Source of the DNA: Gigaspora margarita
Taxonomy: Eukaryota; Glomeromycota; Glomeromycetes; Diversisporales; Gigasporaceae
DNA length: 64,000 nucleotides
Direction: 5' to 3'
NCBI GenBank assembly: GCA_009809945.1
Contig: WTPW01000371.1
Location: 1-64,000 of the forward strand
Shown: positions 22,680 to 35,362 of the stretch, in pieces
How positions within the stretch are numbered: position 1 is the first letter of the stretch
Layout of the letters: the number at the start of each line of letters is the position of its first letter
Made by a program: the position numbers and the translations under genes
The notes under the pieces: generated by a model
Told to the model about the DNA's origin: nothing
What the model saw: only the letters and a program-made list of their open reading frames with translations
The model's database searches: none

Positions 22680-24820
22680 AGTAGCTGCACAATACAGTTG
22701 CATGAAACCAGAAATGGGAAATTAGTACATTATGATGTAGATATTATATATCTAATTTCTGAATTATCTTGCCGATTACCAAATTACTTCAATATCTTGT
22801 AAAGAAGAAGATATAGTTTCTAAATTTTTATACCAAAACCTCTGCTAATATGCATTCGATCTCATGATTATTGTGACTACTTTAATATGACTTAGTATAA
22901 TGAGACAATCTACAAAAATCATCCAGTTACAATAAAAGTTTGATATGCTGTGTTAATATTGTTTTGAGATAACAATAATAATTTGATACTAAATTTAGCT
23001 CCAATAGTAAACCCAGGTTCTACAAATGTCATTTGTTGTAGGATTAATCAAGTAATATGAGATCATGAATCACTTGGATCTATTATGCGATCAATTTAAG
23101 AGTTAGTTTACAAAAAATGCAGGGAGTGCATTAATAAGGTAATAATTTTAAGGTTATATAATGCACGAACAATATTATATATTTAAGAGGGTAATAACAA
23201 TGATGTTACCTGTTATCTGCAAAAAAATAATAAGTTTAGTTCCTATGCAGCAATCGTTAATGCCAAAATGATTACATAAATCTGTACAATTTTATATAGT
23301 TATTAATAAATCATATCCATTGTTATCCTATATCTACTTCTTTTAAGATAGTAGGTAACTAGAGCGACCTTAGACAGTGATCACTTTGTGTAACCTCACT
23401 TGTTACTGTGATTTAACTAAGTCGAAAGGCGTTTTTCAATAAAACTTAACAAAGAAGATTTAAGGCAATTTGCAATTATGAAAGAGGCTACAATTAAAAG
23501 TATATGAGGATACTAGTAATTGTTTAATTTAAATAATAAATAAATGTATTTATTAGTGAAAAAGTATGAAGACTCGATGTTGAACTTAGGGTCCACATTG
23601 GCTGCTTTTATACATTTTTGTTTTTCACAAATGTAACGGGCTATATCTATTACATGTGCAATAAATGCTATATCTACTACTAATAAAATATATAGTATAA
23701 ATAGTATAAATGTAATATATGAAATAAATGACATATGTGTTATAAATAAAATATAGAGTATATATGCTATAAATATGACATGTTTTATAAATGCCATATA
23801 TGCACTTTGGCGCGCAGTAGATCTCCTAGCCAATCAAATTGTAGATCTTATATTTGATTATTCATTGGTTCTGATCTTGGCAACCAGTGGTCGTACAGGG
23901 ATGATCTATAGCTCGTTAGAACCGTCTCGATGAGTTTATTCGAATGGTGGTCGTTTTATTCAATTCTGATCAATGGATCAAGAGTTATGAGCAATTTTGT
24001 GTTTTATAGCAATTTCTATAGGTTAACACCATTCATTAAGTAAAAAATGCCCAACTGATAATTTTGCAATAGAACCTGCTAACAATTAGGGCTAAATGCT
24101 AACCTAGATCCAACGCATCTGACCCAGAAATTTGGAGATAGCCCTGTAAAAATCAAAAATCTTAAGTGACTCAATACATAAATCGACAGAATCCTGAGTA
24201 AAACAAGTAAAAACAAACTATAATATTAATATATAAGTACAATAAGTCAAGAAGGCATAATCATAAATAGTCAAATCAATGTACAATAAAGAAAATCAAT
24301 ATTGTGAATACATATGGTAATATTATAGAATTATTTAAATAACTATCCTACTGTAATTCAAAAGCATGAATGCATACAAAAACACAAAGAATAATCAAAT
24401 TAGATGCCAGAATTACTAACTCTACTTAACTTGCCTATAAACTATACTCTACATACTTCGTAGTTCATCTGGTATTATCACCCAATCTAACACTAACCCT
24501 AACTCAGCTGAATTATTAATCAGATATTACTGGGTTCACTTATACTGAAACTACCCAAACTTGCTATTGCAGTATGTAGTTGAATTAGTTGGTTTTGGAA
24601 TCAACTATCTTAATTTATACAATATTTTGCCATTACAAAACCTGTTAGCTATTGCAGTATTGGAATTAACAGTTGTGGTTTCTATTCAATTTATTGTAAA
24701 ATTACAAAACTCGCTGACAATTGCTTTATTGTGATTTATTGTAAAAAAAAAATTATATACATATGCATGTTAATACTTGTTGCATAACACTCAGTATTTA
24801 GTTAATCCACGAATTTTACT
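22680..24820. other. Gene-free interval with minor repeats
   Basis: About 23,640-23,830 is an ATAAATG(N)ATAT-type minisatellite that produces a long but repetitive minus-strand open frame. About 23,990-24,135 is an inverted homologue of 55,620-55,740, sharing TTAGCCCTA, TTGTTAGCAGGTTCTAT and TACTTAATGAATGG. Nothing else was recognised. Confidence 0.55.
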
Positions 24821-25945
24821 AGGGTTGCGGCCAAGGGAGAGACTTTTAGATCTTTGCTTACCAATTTAACTACTAGGCACAATTATTAAGAATTTAGAAA
24901 TTTGTAAATGAGCATATTTGTGTTAAATATGAGGAGAGTGTTTATAAAAGAATGTGTGAGCTTCTTGGTCCTATTTTGGTTACCCTCGTTAGTTGTATTA
25001 TATTCGAGTATTGCATGATAGAGAATTATGCAGAGATTTTATTAGCAGGGACAATGTTAGTTCAGCTTTTTATGAAAGATCATATGCAAACAATGCAATG
25101 GTATTCATTTATTACCAAATTTAACTGGACTGCTACAGGCATATCCCTGATTAGCCTAGGTTAGCTGAATTTTGTAAATCATCATACTACCAAAACGTCC
25201 AATCAGATTCCAGATTTTGGTACTAACACTAAACCATACAGCAATACTGTGAACACATACTATTTAGAATCCCTTAAACATCAATCCTTACCATAATAAA
25301 TGGTAATTTAAATGCACAAAATGCCAGCAAGCATGGCATACAAAAATTACAAGGAACAACTATTTAATCAAATGCCCAGAATTGCAAACATTACTTAACT
25401 TGCCTGTAAACCATATTCTACGTATTTCTGTTCTTGGTACAATCAAGTCAACGTACACATAAGAAAAACAATACCGTGAACACATACTATAATCTTATAG
25501 AATCCCTCAAATATCAATCCCTACTGTGATAAACAATAACTTAAAGCACGAGATGTCAGCACGCATGGCATACAAAATTACAAGAATCGATTATACATCA
25601 ATAGTCTAATAGTAAAACACTATAAAAACAAGCCCCATATTAATATAATTACAAATCAAGTACTTATATAAAATAAAAAAAATCTTAAGTAACCTGATAC
25701 ATGATTGATAATCCAAACAGAATTCCAAGTAAAACAAGTAAACACATACCATATTATCATAGTATCCCTTAAACATCAATCCCTACTGTGATAAACAGTA
25801 ATTTAAAAGCACTAAACATCAGCACGTATGGCATGCAAAATCACAAGGAATGACCACCCAATCAGATGCCAAAGTTTGCAGAAGTCATCTAACTTGTTTG
25901 TAAACCATACACTTCGTATTTCATACTCCGCTCCTGGTAAAAATA
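24150..25945. repeat. Four dispersed direct repeats with an ACTCCG...CCTGGTA end
   Basis: Related segments lie at about 24,150-24,480, 25,225-25,440, 25,450-25,600 and 25,680-25,945. Shared blocks include AACACATAC, CATCAATCC...ACTGTGATAAACA, GCATGGCATACAAAA, TCACAAGGAA and TTGCCTGTAAACCATA. The last copy ends CTCCGCTCCTGGTAAAAAT like the window start. A degenerate tRNA-like A box (reverse strand TAGTTAAATTGGTAAGC) lies near 24,865, but a B box was not convincing. Confidence 0.6.
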
Positions 25946-26138
25946 TATATAAACATATTTGGATTCAGAATAGTCTGCAGACTTCAGGCCAAATCTGGAC
26001 CAAACTCAGACTTGACTAAAGTCTGATTTGGGTCTGGCTGTATATATTATTTGCTTAAATTTGATTGGCTAGTTTTAGTATCAGGTGGAGGAGGGGTACC
26101 CTCTTAAGAGGTGAAAATCACCTGATAATACCTCTACC

Positions 26139-28214
26139 CTAACAATAATAGTCAAATCAATATTATGAATACTTGGTAATAAACTAAACAACCATATTGT
26201 TTTTAAAATTTATAAATATGTATCAAAATGTAATCAAACAAACAATTTTGAATTAATTCTTAAGCTTAATAAAAATTTATAATTTTGTCATACAAAAATA
26301 ACAATATAAATAAACTCTAAAAAACACTTTTCAAAATTAGTATATATTATAGTTACTTAATACTTGAAAAAAATGATTTGTTGACCAAACTCATTTTGAT
26401 GATTTATTCAAACAAATTCAAGAAAATTTCCCAGATTATTCCATGTTGAATTATCAGTTGTGTCTTATTTGGCCTTTTATTTTGAAAAGGGAGCAAAAAT
26501 TAGCTATAAATAATATCCTGAAGTTCCTGAAAATGAGAAACAAGAATGGTTAAGTAAGAGACAACAAATAAAACATCCAACTATTAAGAATCAATATTTA
26601 CTTCCTTACCAACAATTTCATGCAACACCAATTAATTCGTCAACCTTCATTTTTTATTCCTGAAGACTTTAATTTTGAATAAATAGATTTTTATTTTTGA
26701 AATAACATTATGTATATAAAAGAAAATCTTTAACTAGTAGTAAAGTATACCTTCAATTTTTTTTTCTTTGAGCTTTAAATTTAAAAGTAATTACAAAACA
26801 AATAACTAAAAGCTCTTATATATATTTATGATTACACAAAGACTCATCATATAATAAATATTGCTAATTAGAGATGCAGTCTATTCAAAATATTTATAAC
26901 TTTTAGCATAGGAGTTTCAAACAGATCACATCTCTATTACTAATATAATTTTCATTTTAAAGACAAAAATTAGTTCTCTGAGCTGTATTCTATTTTTATA
27001 TTCTGACACTAGCATAAATTATCGATTCTCAAAAAATTTGACACTCACAAAGCATTTGTTTTGGACATATATCGATTGTATGTACTTTAAAATTCCTATT
27101 TTTAAAATCTAAATATTGTTCAAATTCTTGAAATGCGTATATCAAATTGTAACATGAATAACCGCAGAGAAGAGTATAAGTTAAGTCAAATTTGATTTAT
27201 CTCCTTATTTGAACAAGTAAAATCAAGTTCTCATTAATTTTTGACTGTAAATTACAAAACGTCAAGAAAAATTTTTAGCAGCATTGTTGCTAAGAATCGC
27301 CAATACAGCAGCTATTTTATTCTTTTATTTTCTGTTGCTGAGAATTGATCATACAACGACCATTATCTTCTATACATGTTCATATTGATGGTTGCATAAT
27401 GCAGGCGGGCTAGCACTAAGCCACACAAACTCAACTACCAACGGTAATCCTGTCGCAATCTTAATATCTATTTCCGGGAGCAATATCCCATTTCAGTTTT
27501 AATGATGCATAAATCACAACTAAAGTAAACTGATACTACAAATAAAATTCATCTCTGGAACATAAGGTCAGATTATTCCAATATGAGGCATGTGTGCAGG
27601 ACTTTTATGATTTGGTAAAAGATCTCTGATAAGTTATTAGGTGACAAACAACTTTTTTAGAAATTAAATGATAATTACAATAGATAGTAGGTTTCGTACT
27701 TATTTCGAAGATTGTAAATAATAATGCTTATAAGAATTTAACCGCTTATAATTTTAAAATTAAATATGCGCCTAGTAGTTTGAAATTCTTTAGTGGTTTG
27801 GGTGGTTACAAAGTTTCATTCAACGCAAAGCATATTTAGAAACAAAAGTTTATTATGAATTCACTTAGATTCCATTCCGATACTCAACATTTGCATCTTT
27901 AGCGATCACCGTGCAAAAATTTTTCGCTCGAACCTTTAACGATCAGTGATTATTATTTCATCAACCCAATAAAAAATCATACGAAGAAAAATGAAAAATC
28001 CTAAATATCTAATGAACTTATGCGAAAATTTGTATCGGGCGTCGGTATTTGTACCAAAAAATCAATTTATTAATATGGTTCCGCCTATTTATTTTTGTTT
28101 GTTATACGCATGAAAAATCACGTAGACAGGATTTCGAGAACCAATGCTCAGTGTACAAACATATATGACAAATCACATATATAAGGTGCGATGCGATTAC
28201 ATGTGAAAAACGAA
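26139..28214. repeat. Duplicated 5' flank of copy B (block I)
   Basis: This is collinear with 43,508-46,500 (block II) apart from the insertion at 44,463-45,305 there. It is non-coding AT-rich DNA with no conserved open frame. The last few hundred bases carry the family-wide upstream repeat (ATACGCATGAAAAATCACGT, then ATATATAAGGTGCGATG). Confidence 0.75.
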
Positions 28215-28317
28215 CAGTAATATAAAAATGTAACTTTGTATCACCTTTACCATCGATATGTATTATGTCCGCCATTATACTTGGATGATCATTTTAACTT
28301 TATCAAAAGAAAAACAA

Positions 28318-31080
28318 ATGACTTTTGAATTTTTTAAAAAACTATCAAATAATTATCTTGAGCTTCTTGATGAAGAAGAAGATTTTAGTGTCATAATTAT
28401 TGTTGGCGATCTTAAAATATTTCGGGCGCATTCGGCAATTTTAAAATATCGATCATTGTATTTTCGTAATGAATTGACAAAGATTAACAGAGATAAGAAT
28501 AACATTAAAACGGTTAGTCTAAATAATGTTACTATTCAGAAATTTGAATCTACTATCAGTAATTAACTAATATTCTTATTTATGATCTTGTGAAATTTAA
28601 AATATTTTAAAAGTTGTTAAAAGTATTAACATAATATAAATTTAAATTAAGATATATCTATGGTGGAATAATTTTATTAGAAGGTCATGATACTTCATTT
28701 ATTTTTGACCTCATGATTACTACTTGTGAATTTTTATTTGAAGAGCTGGCCAAGCGTCTTGAAACTTATTTGATTGAAACCAAGGCTTCATGGCTTCGAT
28801 TACATTTTTCTGATGTATATCAAAAAAGTTTCAAAATAATAAATTTCAAGAATTACAAAATTGGTGTAATGATAATATAGTAAAGCACCCAGAAAAATTT
28901 TTTGAGTCAGAAGATTTTACATCAATTCAAGAAAATGCATTAATCTCGGTTATTAAACGAGATGACTTACAAATGGAAGAAGTAAAAATTGAAAACGAGT
29001 TATTGAATGGGGAGTTGCACAAAATACAGGCATTCCATCTGAGCCTAACAATTGGTCTAATGAAAATGTTTTAACTATGAGATAGCTTTACAAAATTGCT
29101 TACCTTTTATTCGTTATTTTCAAATATCTAGTGAAAATGTTATTGACCATTTACAACCATATAGACGAATTCTAGATGATAATTTATGGGATGATATAAT
29201 GAAGGACTTTTATTTCCAAACAAACCGATGTTATCAGCAGTGTTTAAAATTCAAGGTTCTCATGGTTCTTGATGAACATTTGAGTTTTTTTAAGAACATT
29301 AATATTTAAAAAAATGTTCTCTTATTTGAGAACATTTTATCCTCTTGAAATGTTCTCAAAGAGAACATTTATAAAATTTTTATGTTCTAGATTTTCTAAT
29401 GAGAACAATAAATTATATAAAATGTTTATCAATTTAATAATGTAATTTGATCATGACAAATTCTGTAAATATATATGTACTATATGTAGCACATATGTTT
29501 AACGTTTTACAATATGGGTAACAAATAAATATTTAAGGAAATAGCCTTTAAAGATTTTTAAAATAAAATATTCATTAGCCATGAGTGTGTTTTTTATATT
29601 GAGAGTATCATTGTTGTATAAACTTATATATAGATGATTTGGGTCAAATGATATGCTAATACTAAGTAAGTAAAAAAGACAAAGTATTTGTTAGTACAAA
29701 GTTTAAATAGTTAAATAACAAAGTAATTGGATTCTAATTTATTGCATTAACTAATAGTAGCATTAGTAAAATATTATGGAAAGGCTTGTTTTACTATAAG
29801 CAAATATAAAAAATACTTGAAGTTTTAACAAAATTATTAGAAATTAAATTGTATAATGCATTGTGTTATGTTGAAAAAATACAAAGAATCATATACAAAG
29901 TTTAAAAAATTATTAATAGATAAGCATAAACTTAGTGTGTGAATTGTAAGTATAGAATTTATTTTCAAATAAGTTATTATTCTATTAACAATAGAATTCT
30001 TTATTAAAAATTATTTTATTTACTATATTAAACTATCAAAGCATAAGTTATTTATTTATAATCTACTTATAATTCTTTATTAAAAATTATTTTATTTACT
30101 ATATTAAACTATCAGAGCATAAGTTATTTATTTATAAACTACTTATTTTATTATTAAAAGTTAGATATAATTTAATTCACTATATGTTAAACTACAAGTG
30201 AGTAAGTGCAGTATAAGAAATGCTTAATTTTCATTTAGCATACCATGAATGGTGCAAACTTGATCATAGAATTAATTATTATATTATTGATTTTATTAGT
30301 TTGAATTAATTTTGTTGTAAATTAATAAATAATATATATCAATATTGTTTGAAGCTAATATAAACATGAACATTCTTTAAAATGTTTTTGAGAGCAATAA
30401 AAATTTAAATTATGCTCTTTTGAGAACATAACTTTCGATTTGAATTTTAAACACTGGTTATCAGTAATTCTTCCACCTCGTATAGTTTTAACACAAACAT
30501 TACCACCCAGATCGACAGAGCCATTTTCAACGATCATTAATGAAGCACAAGCGGTTGAAATTACATCATGGATTGATAAAAAAGCTGGTGCATACACTGC
30601 AACAAATAACCCATATGAATTTAAATTACTTCTTCGTGTAACTAGAGATGGTTTACTCCTACTTCATTTGGAATTTATGTGATAAACAACCAAATCTTGT
30701 TGTAGTTGTAAAAGTTAAAGGCACTGATGAAATTCTTGGTGGATATAATCCTATTGGATGGGATAACGAATATTAAAGGGAATAAATATAAGAAATGCGA
30801 GAGCTTTATTTTTATACTGAAAAATAGTACTATTCAAAATTCTATTTTAAGTCGTATAAAAAAAACCAGAATATGTAATTTATTGTAGTTCTGGTTGTGG
30901 TCCAGTTTTCAGTGGTGGTGGTGGTGGCTGTGATCTAGTCATTTATAATAGTTCTAATGAATGTTATTATGTTCAAAGTGCATATGAAAAACGAATTAGA
31001 AATTTTTCATACCATTCTGATGGTTGTCATTTTTTTCAGTAGATGAATATCAAATATTTCAGCTCAGTAAAAAGTCATAA
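28318..31080 (+). pseudogene. BTB-BACK-TLDc copy B, broken by a hAT-type insertion
   Basis: Exon 1 starts at ATG 28318 (MTFEFF) and lacks three residues in the VG...KIFRAHS loop. One base is missing at the splice donor (ACTATCA|GTAATT), so the junction changes frame. Exon 2 starts at 28652. It has further single-base losses near 28,830 and 28,990, and is split at 29,237/30,457 by a 1,219-bp element. The TLDc part resumes at 30,457 with CAGTAATTCTTCCACC and ends SKKS-stop at 31,080 after more frameshifts. It forms a convergent pair with copy C. Ancestral role as for copy A; this copy is dead. Confidence 0.9.
29238..30456. mobile_element. hAT-type element inserted in copy B (1,219 bp)
   Basis: The two ends are the same 17-bp inverted repeat CAGTGTTTAAAATTCAA. 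The flanking 8-mers GTTATCAG (29230-29237 and 30457-30464) are identical, and copy D shows the empty site with a single ATTATCAG (about 47,449). Subterminal sequence is rich in GAGAACAT and its complement. There is no transposase. It is younger than the B/D duplication. Confidence 0.9.
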
Positions 31081-32535
31081 ATTTTCAAATATTAGTGGAC
31101 ATCTTAATGTTGTACTAAGATCATGAATAAAATAAATATTGCCAAATAAAAACATTAAACTTATTATTTAAAATTCAATTATTAAATGTTATCGTATAAA
31201 ACGTTTAGTATTGAGCTTTTCATATTTTTATTATTATTATTTTTTGTTACTAAACCTATCATAAACCAATATTGATCAAAAGATACAAAATATTTTCGTC
31301 AGGAGTAAATGATGCTAAAAAATTTTAGTAAAAATGAAATTATATAAAATAATGGAAAAATAAAAACTATATCTAAAAAATATATCATAAATAAATAAGT
31401 GATTGAAGTTAAAATTATTAAAGTTAAAAATTGAAATAGCTTATAGTTGTTATAGTTTTTAGCTGAAACCTTGTTTGCGTGATGACGAACCTTATGTAAA
31501 ATCTAATTAATTTCATAATTAACAGTAGATAATAATAATGAAATAGATTTTTGATTATGCAACTGATAGATTAATAAATTGAGTATAAATTTTAACATTT
31601 ATATCATCAGCCATTGCAGTATCAAAATACCAAAGCCTTTCGTAACAGGTAAAATTGAATAAAGCAACTTTTTATTACTTTACTCTCGATCTCGCGTTTA
31701 TAAATCTCTATTTTGCAGCTTTTGTTTTGCTACTTACCTTCAGTTTTTTCATCACGTTATTTGAGGTTTTATTTGATGAAGAACGAAACTTAGCTTTATA
31801 TTCTATCAACGCGGAACCTCTTATCAACTGTAATTATTAAATAGTATCCCATAGTTTCGTTTAATACACATTTTAGCAAAGCTTTTTTTTATTATTGGTT
31901 CTATTATAAAAAGTTATTGATAAAAAGTTATTAGTTTAATTGAGCTTTTAGTATAAATGGTTTTGATTATATTAATAAAACTATTTTCTTTAAATTACAG
32001 ATAATCTACTATATATCACATTAAGGTAAAGTTAATGCAGAAATTACTAAATTAAATTTTGTAATAGTTTACAGTTATTATATGCGAAATATTTTTGTAT
32101 GATGACAAAAGGCGAAAACAAAACTGGCAAAAGATAAAAGGTGCAATGCTGGTGAAACCTAAATTTCTTGATAAAAGGGAGTAATTAAACCCTGACAAAA
32201 ATCAAAATTATTAACTAAAGAATAAAACTTAAAATATAAAAAAGTTAAGCTTCAAATTAACATCACTTTTATAATATTAAATTTTCGATTGTTAAACAAA
32301 AATATATCAAGACATCGAATATTTATTGCGGTTTGCATAATTTTGTGAACCCTATGATTAATTTTTTTTTTAATAATGATTAAATGATTGTGATTACGAT
32401 CGCGACTGCTAAAACCTGCTAATTTATCATAACCTGAGCTTGATATTCGTGATAAATTGCATGTCTGTAGCAATCGAAACCACAATCACAATCATCTTAG
32501 GGATCAAATAATTATGCAGACCGCAATAAATATTG
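31081..32535. repeat. Intergenic part of block I between copies B and C
   Basis: This matches 48,064-49,380 in block II. It is mostly AT-rich and non-coding. A 61-codon open frame near 31,655 is disrupted in block II and is not called. Confidence 0.65.
32318..32534. mobile_element. 217-bp MITE with AATATTTATTGCGG ends
   Basis: The ends AATATTTATTGCGGTTTGCA and, inverted, AATATTTATTGCGGTCTGCA extend about 35 bp. The interior is a further hairpin (arms GATTGTGATTACGATCG-like and TTTATCA). The element is present at the same place in block II (49,140-49,347), so it inserted before the duplication. Confidence 0.65.
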
Positions 32536-33651
32536 TTATATCAAAAAAAAAATCTAGACAATTTCCCATAATCGCGCAATCGGACAACAATCAAGTTAAT
32601 ACTTAATAAAAGACGTATTACTTTACAAAAATTTAATGAATTTTAGAATAACGAATTCGAATTTTAGTTTAAAATTTTAGAATATTATAATCAATTAATG
32701 AATATTTATATATGGGCTAATATACGAAATTGAATTTTAGTATCAGAAAAAATTTTTTTCTAATAAAGGAACGGATAATTAGACAATAAACTACATTATT
32801 TTTGAGGCTAAAGACTATTTTCAACCTTTGCTTGTAACAATAACAATGTCTAATAGTAGGCCCAGGGCTAATAAACTAGATAATAATCCAACGGGTTTGA
32901 TGGATATTCAATAAATTTTTCTTACGGAATGATGCAGAATAGTGAAATTAAATAAGAGGTTCAAATTGATTGGGACTCATTCATATTAAATTTAGTAATT
33001 CAATCAATCTGTTGATATGAACTAGGTTAATGCTCACACTGATAAAATGCGAAACTATTTTCGTTTTTCATTAATTATCTCAAAGCAACGAAAGGTTACA
33101 AAACTGATGAAAGATAGTGAAACTAGTAAATGTTACAAAACTGAAAAGAAATATGAAATTGATAAAGAGAAACCCGGGAAATGATTTTTTAGAGTGAATT
33201 TATAAATAACCAGTTTATTTAATAAACTAATGCTACGGCGAAAAATTAATTTTCTATTATATGTATAATTAAAAGTGTATGCTTTGCCAAAATTCTTCTT
33301 TCGACATCGTGCAAAAAACGTTTCATTAATCGATATAAGTTATTACAATTTCAACTTTAGTAATTAATTTTAAACTTCATTCCACATTAGTGATGATGTA
33401 TAGTTTTACTTTTCTTTTACTATTGTCGAATTTATTTTTAACAAAATTTTTAGGTTCCTTTGCTCTGGGAAAATATGCCATATCTTTTGATCAAATCTTA
33501 TATATTTAATAATAAAAAATTGTAAAAAATATATGTTGTTATGTTATGCAATAATATATTTAAATGATAAGTGTTCATATTTCATTTGGCAACGTTTATT
33601 TATTCACGATCTTGATATAACTTAAAAGATGACCAACCAACATTTGTAAAT

Positions 33652-35177
33652 TTATGGCTTCTTACTAATTTGAAATATTTCGTATTCATCCACTGAAAAA
33701 CATGAAAACCCATCAGAAAAATATTCGACATTTCTAATTCGTTTTTCATATGCATTTTGAGCATTAAAACAATTATTATAACTATTAAAAATGACCAGAT
33801 CACAGAAGCAATCATTACCACCACCGAAAACTGGACCACATTCAGAATTACACATAATTGCGTATTTTGGATTTTTCACACGACTTAAAATAGAATTTTG
33901 AATAGCACCATTTTTCAATGAAAAAATAAAGCTCTTATCACAATTATAATATTTATAATAAATCGGTTTATTCCATCCAATAGGATTATATCCACCAAGA
34001 ATTTCATCAGTATCTTTAACCTTCACAACCACAACGACATTCGTTTGCTTATCACATAAATTCCAAAATGAGGTAGGAGTAAAACCATCTCTAGTTCCAC
34101 GAAGAAGTAATTTAAAGTCATATGGGTTATTTGTTGCAGAGTATGCTTCAGCCTTTTGATCAATCAATGAAGTAATTTCAGCCGCTTGTGCTTCATTAAT
34201 GATCGTTGAAAATGTTAAAACTACACGAGGTGGAAGAACTACTGATGATATTGGTTTATTTGGAACCAAAATTCTGTTCATTATATCATCCCATAAATTA
34301 TCATCTAGAATTCGTCTATATGGTTGTAAATGGTCAATAACATTTTCACTAGATATTTGGAAATAACGAATAAAAGGTAAACAATTTTGTAAAGTTGTCT
34401 TCATAGTTAAAAAATTTTCATTAGACCAATTGTTAGGATCAGATGGAATGCCTGTATTTTGTGCAACTCCCCATTCAATAACTCGTTTCCAAATTTTTAT
34501 TTCTTCCATTTGTAAGTCATCTCGTTTAATAACTGATATTAATGCATTTTCTTGAATTGATGTAAAATCTTCTAATTCAAAAAACTTTTCTGGATGCTTT
34601 ACTATAATATTGTTACACCAATTTTGTAATTCTTGAAATTTATTATTTTGAAAGCTTTTTTGAAATACTTTAGAAAAGTGTAATCGAAGCCACGAAGCCT
34701 TGGTTTCAATCAAATAAGTTTCAAGACGTTTGGCCAGCTCTTCAAATAAAAATTCACAAGTCATAACCATGAGATCAAAAATAAATGAAGTATCATGATC
34801 TTCTAATGAAATCATTCCACCATAGATATATCTTAAAAATTAAATTTATATTATGTTAATATTTTTGGCATTTTTTAAAATATTTTAAATTTCACAAGAT
34901 CATAAGTAAGAATATTATTTAATTACTTGATAATAATTTCAAATTGCTGAATAGTAACATTGTTTAGATTAACCGTTTTAATGTTATTCCCATCTCTGTT
35001 AATGTTTGTCAATTCATTACGAAAAAACAATGATCGATGTTTTAAAATTGTTGAATGAGCCCGAAATATTTTAGCATTTGAAGATTCACCAACATTAATT
35101 ATGACATTAAAATCTTCCTCATCATCAAGAAGTTCAAGATAATTATTTGAAAGTTTTTTAAAAAATTCAAAAGTCAT
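33652..35177 (-). CDS. BTB-BACK-TLDc protein, copy C (intact, 476 aa)
   Basis: Exons 35177-34927 and 34831-33652 are joined across a 95-bp GT-AG intron at the family position. The domain order and signatures are those of copy A: BTB core FNVIINVG and YIYGG, BACK linker, then TLDc with LLLRGTRDGFTPTSFWNLCD and EILGGYNPIGW. Compared with A, ten residues (QTLPPRSTEP) are deleted just before the TLDc start. The Gly/Cys-rich loop late in TLDc is three residues longer (FGGGNDCFCDL). The start is MTFEFF: one extra T just upstream (a five-T run) breaks the longer frame that copy A has. It lies tail to tail with copy B. It is likely functional, and a Cullin-3 adaptor or scaffold role is family inference only. 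Confidence 0.9.
34832..34926 (-). other. Intron of BTB-TLDc copy C (95 bp)
   Basis: Donor AA|GTAATTAAAT and acceptor TTTTTAAG|ATATATC, phase 2, orthologous to the copy A intron. Confidence 0.88.
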
Positions 35178-35240
35178 TTGTTTTTCTTTTTGATAAAGTT
35201 AAAATGATCATCCAAGTATAATGGAGACATTTATAACAAT

Positions 35241-35275
35241 GGTAAAGGTGATACAAAGTTACACTTTTACATTAC
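35241..35275 (-). promoter_or_regulatory. Conserved 5' block of copy C
   Basis: This is the same upstream block as in copy A (reverse strand: GTAACTTTGTATCACCTTTA-like preceded by a weaker AT box), about 65-100 bp before the ATG. Confidence 0.4.
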
Positions 35276-35362
35276 TGTATTACCAGGAACGGTTTTACAA
35301 ATAACTGATAAGTTAATATACAATTCTTGGCATATGATTGGTCATCGTGACTCTATTCATCA

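Larger units (their letters stand above)
18394..26138. mobile_element. 7.7-kb gene-free insertion with TIRs and a CTAA duplication
   Basis: Block II has an unbroken site at 43,508-43,511 (one CTAA). Here CTAA occurs on both sides (18390-18393 and 26139-26142) of a segment whose ends are inverted repeats: GGTAGAGATATTTATCA on the left and, reverse strand, GGTAGAGGTATTATCA on the right. Inside are a GC-rich repeat gene-like block, two minisatellites, a palindromic satellite and dispersed direct repeats. No transposase is recognisable. It may be one large non-autonomous element or a small one swollen by nested insertions. The superfamily is unknown, since a 4-bp duplication does not fit hAT (8 bp) or Tc1 (TA). 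Confidence 0.6.

Noticed and set aside
23513-23833. 106-codon minus-strand frame
   Set aside because: Most of it is translation of an ATAAATG(N)ATAT minisatellite, giving Ile/Phe/Tyr low complexity with no conserved copy.
24820-24890. tRNA-derived SINE head on the minus strand
   Set aside because: An A-box-like TAGTTAAATTGGTAAGC is visible, but the B box is poor and no tail or target duplication was found.
31655-31840. 61-codon frame between copies B and C
   Set aside because: The block II counterpart (about 48,480-48,660) carries frame-breaking changes and no start is conserved.
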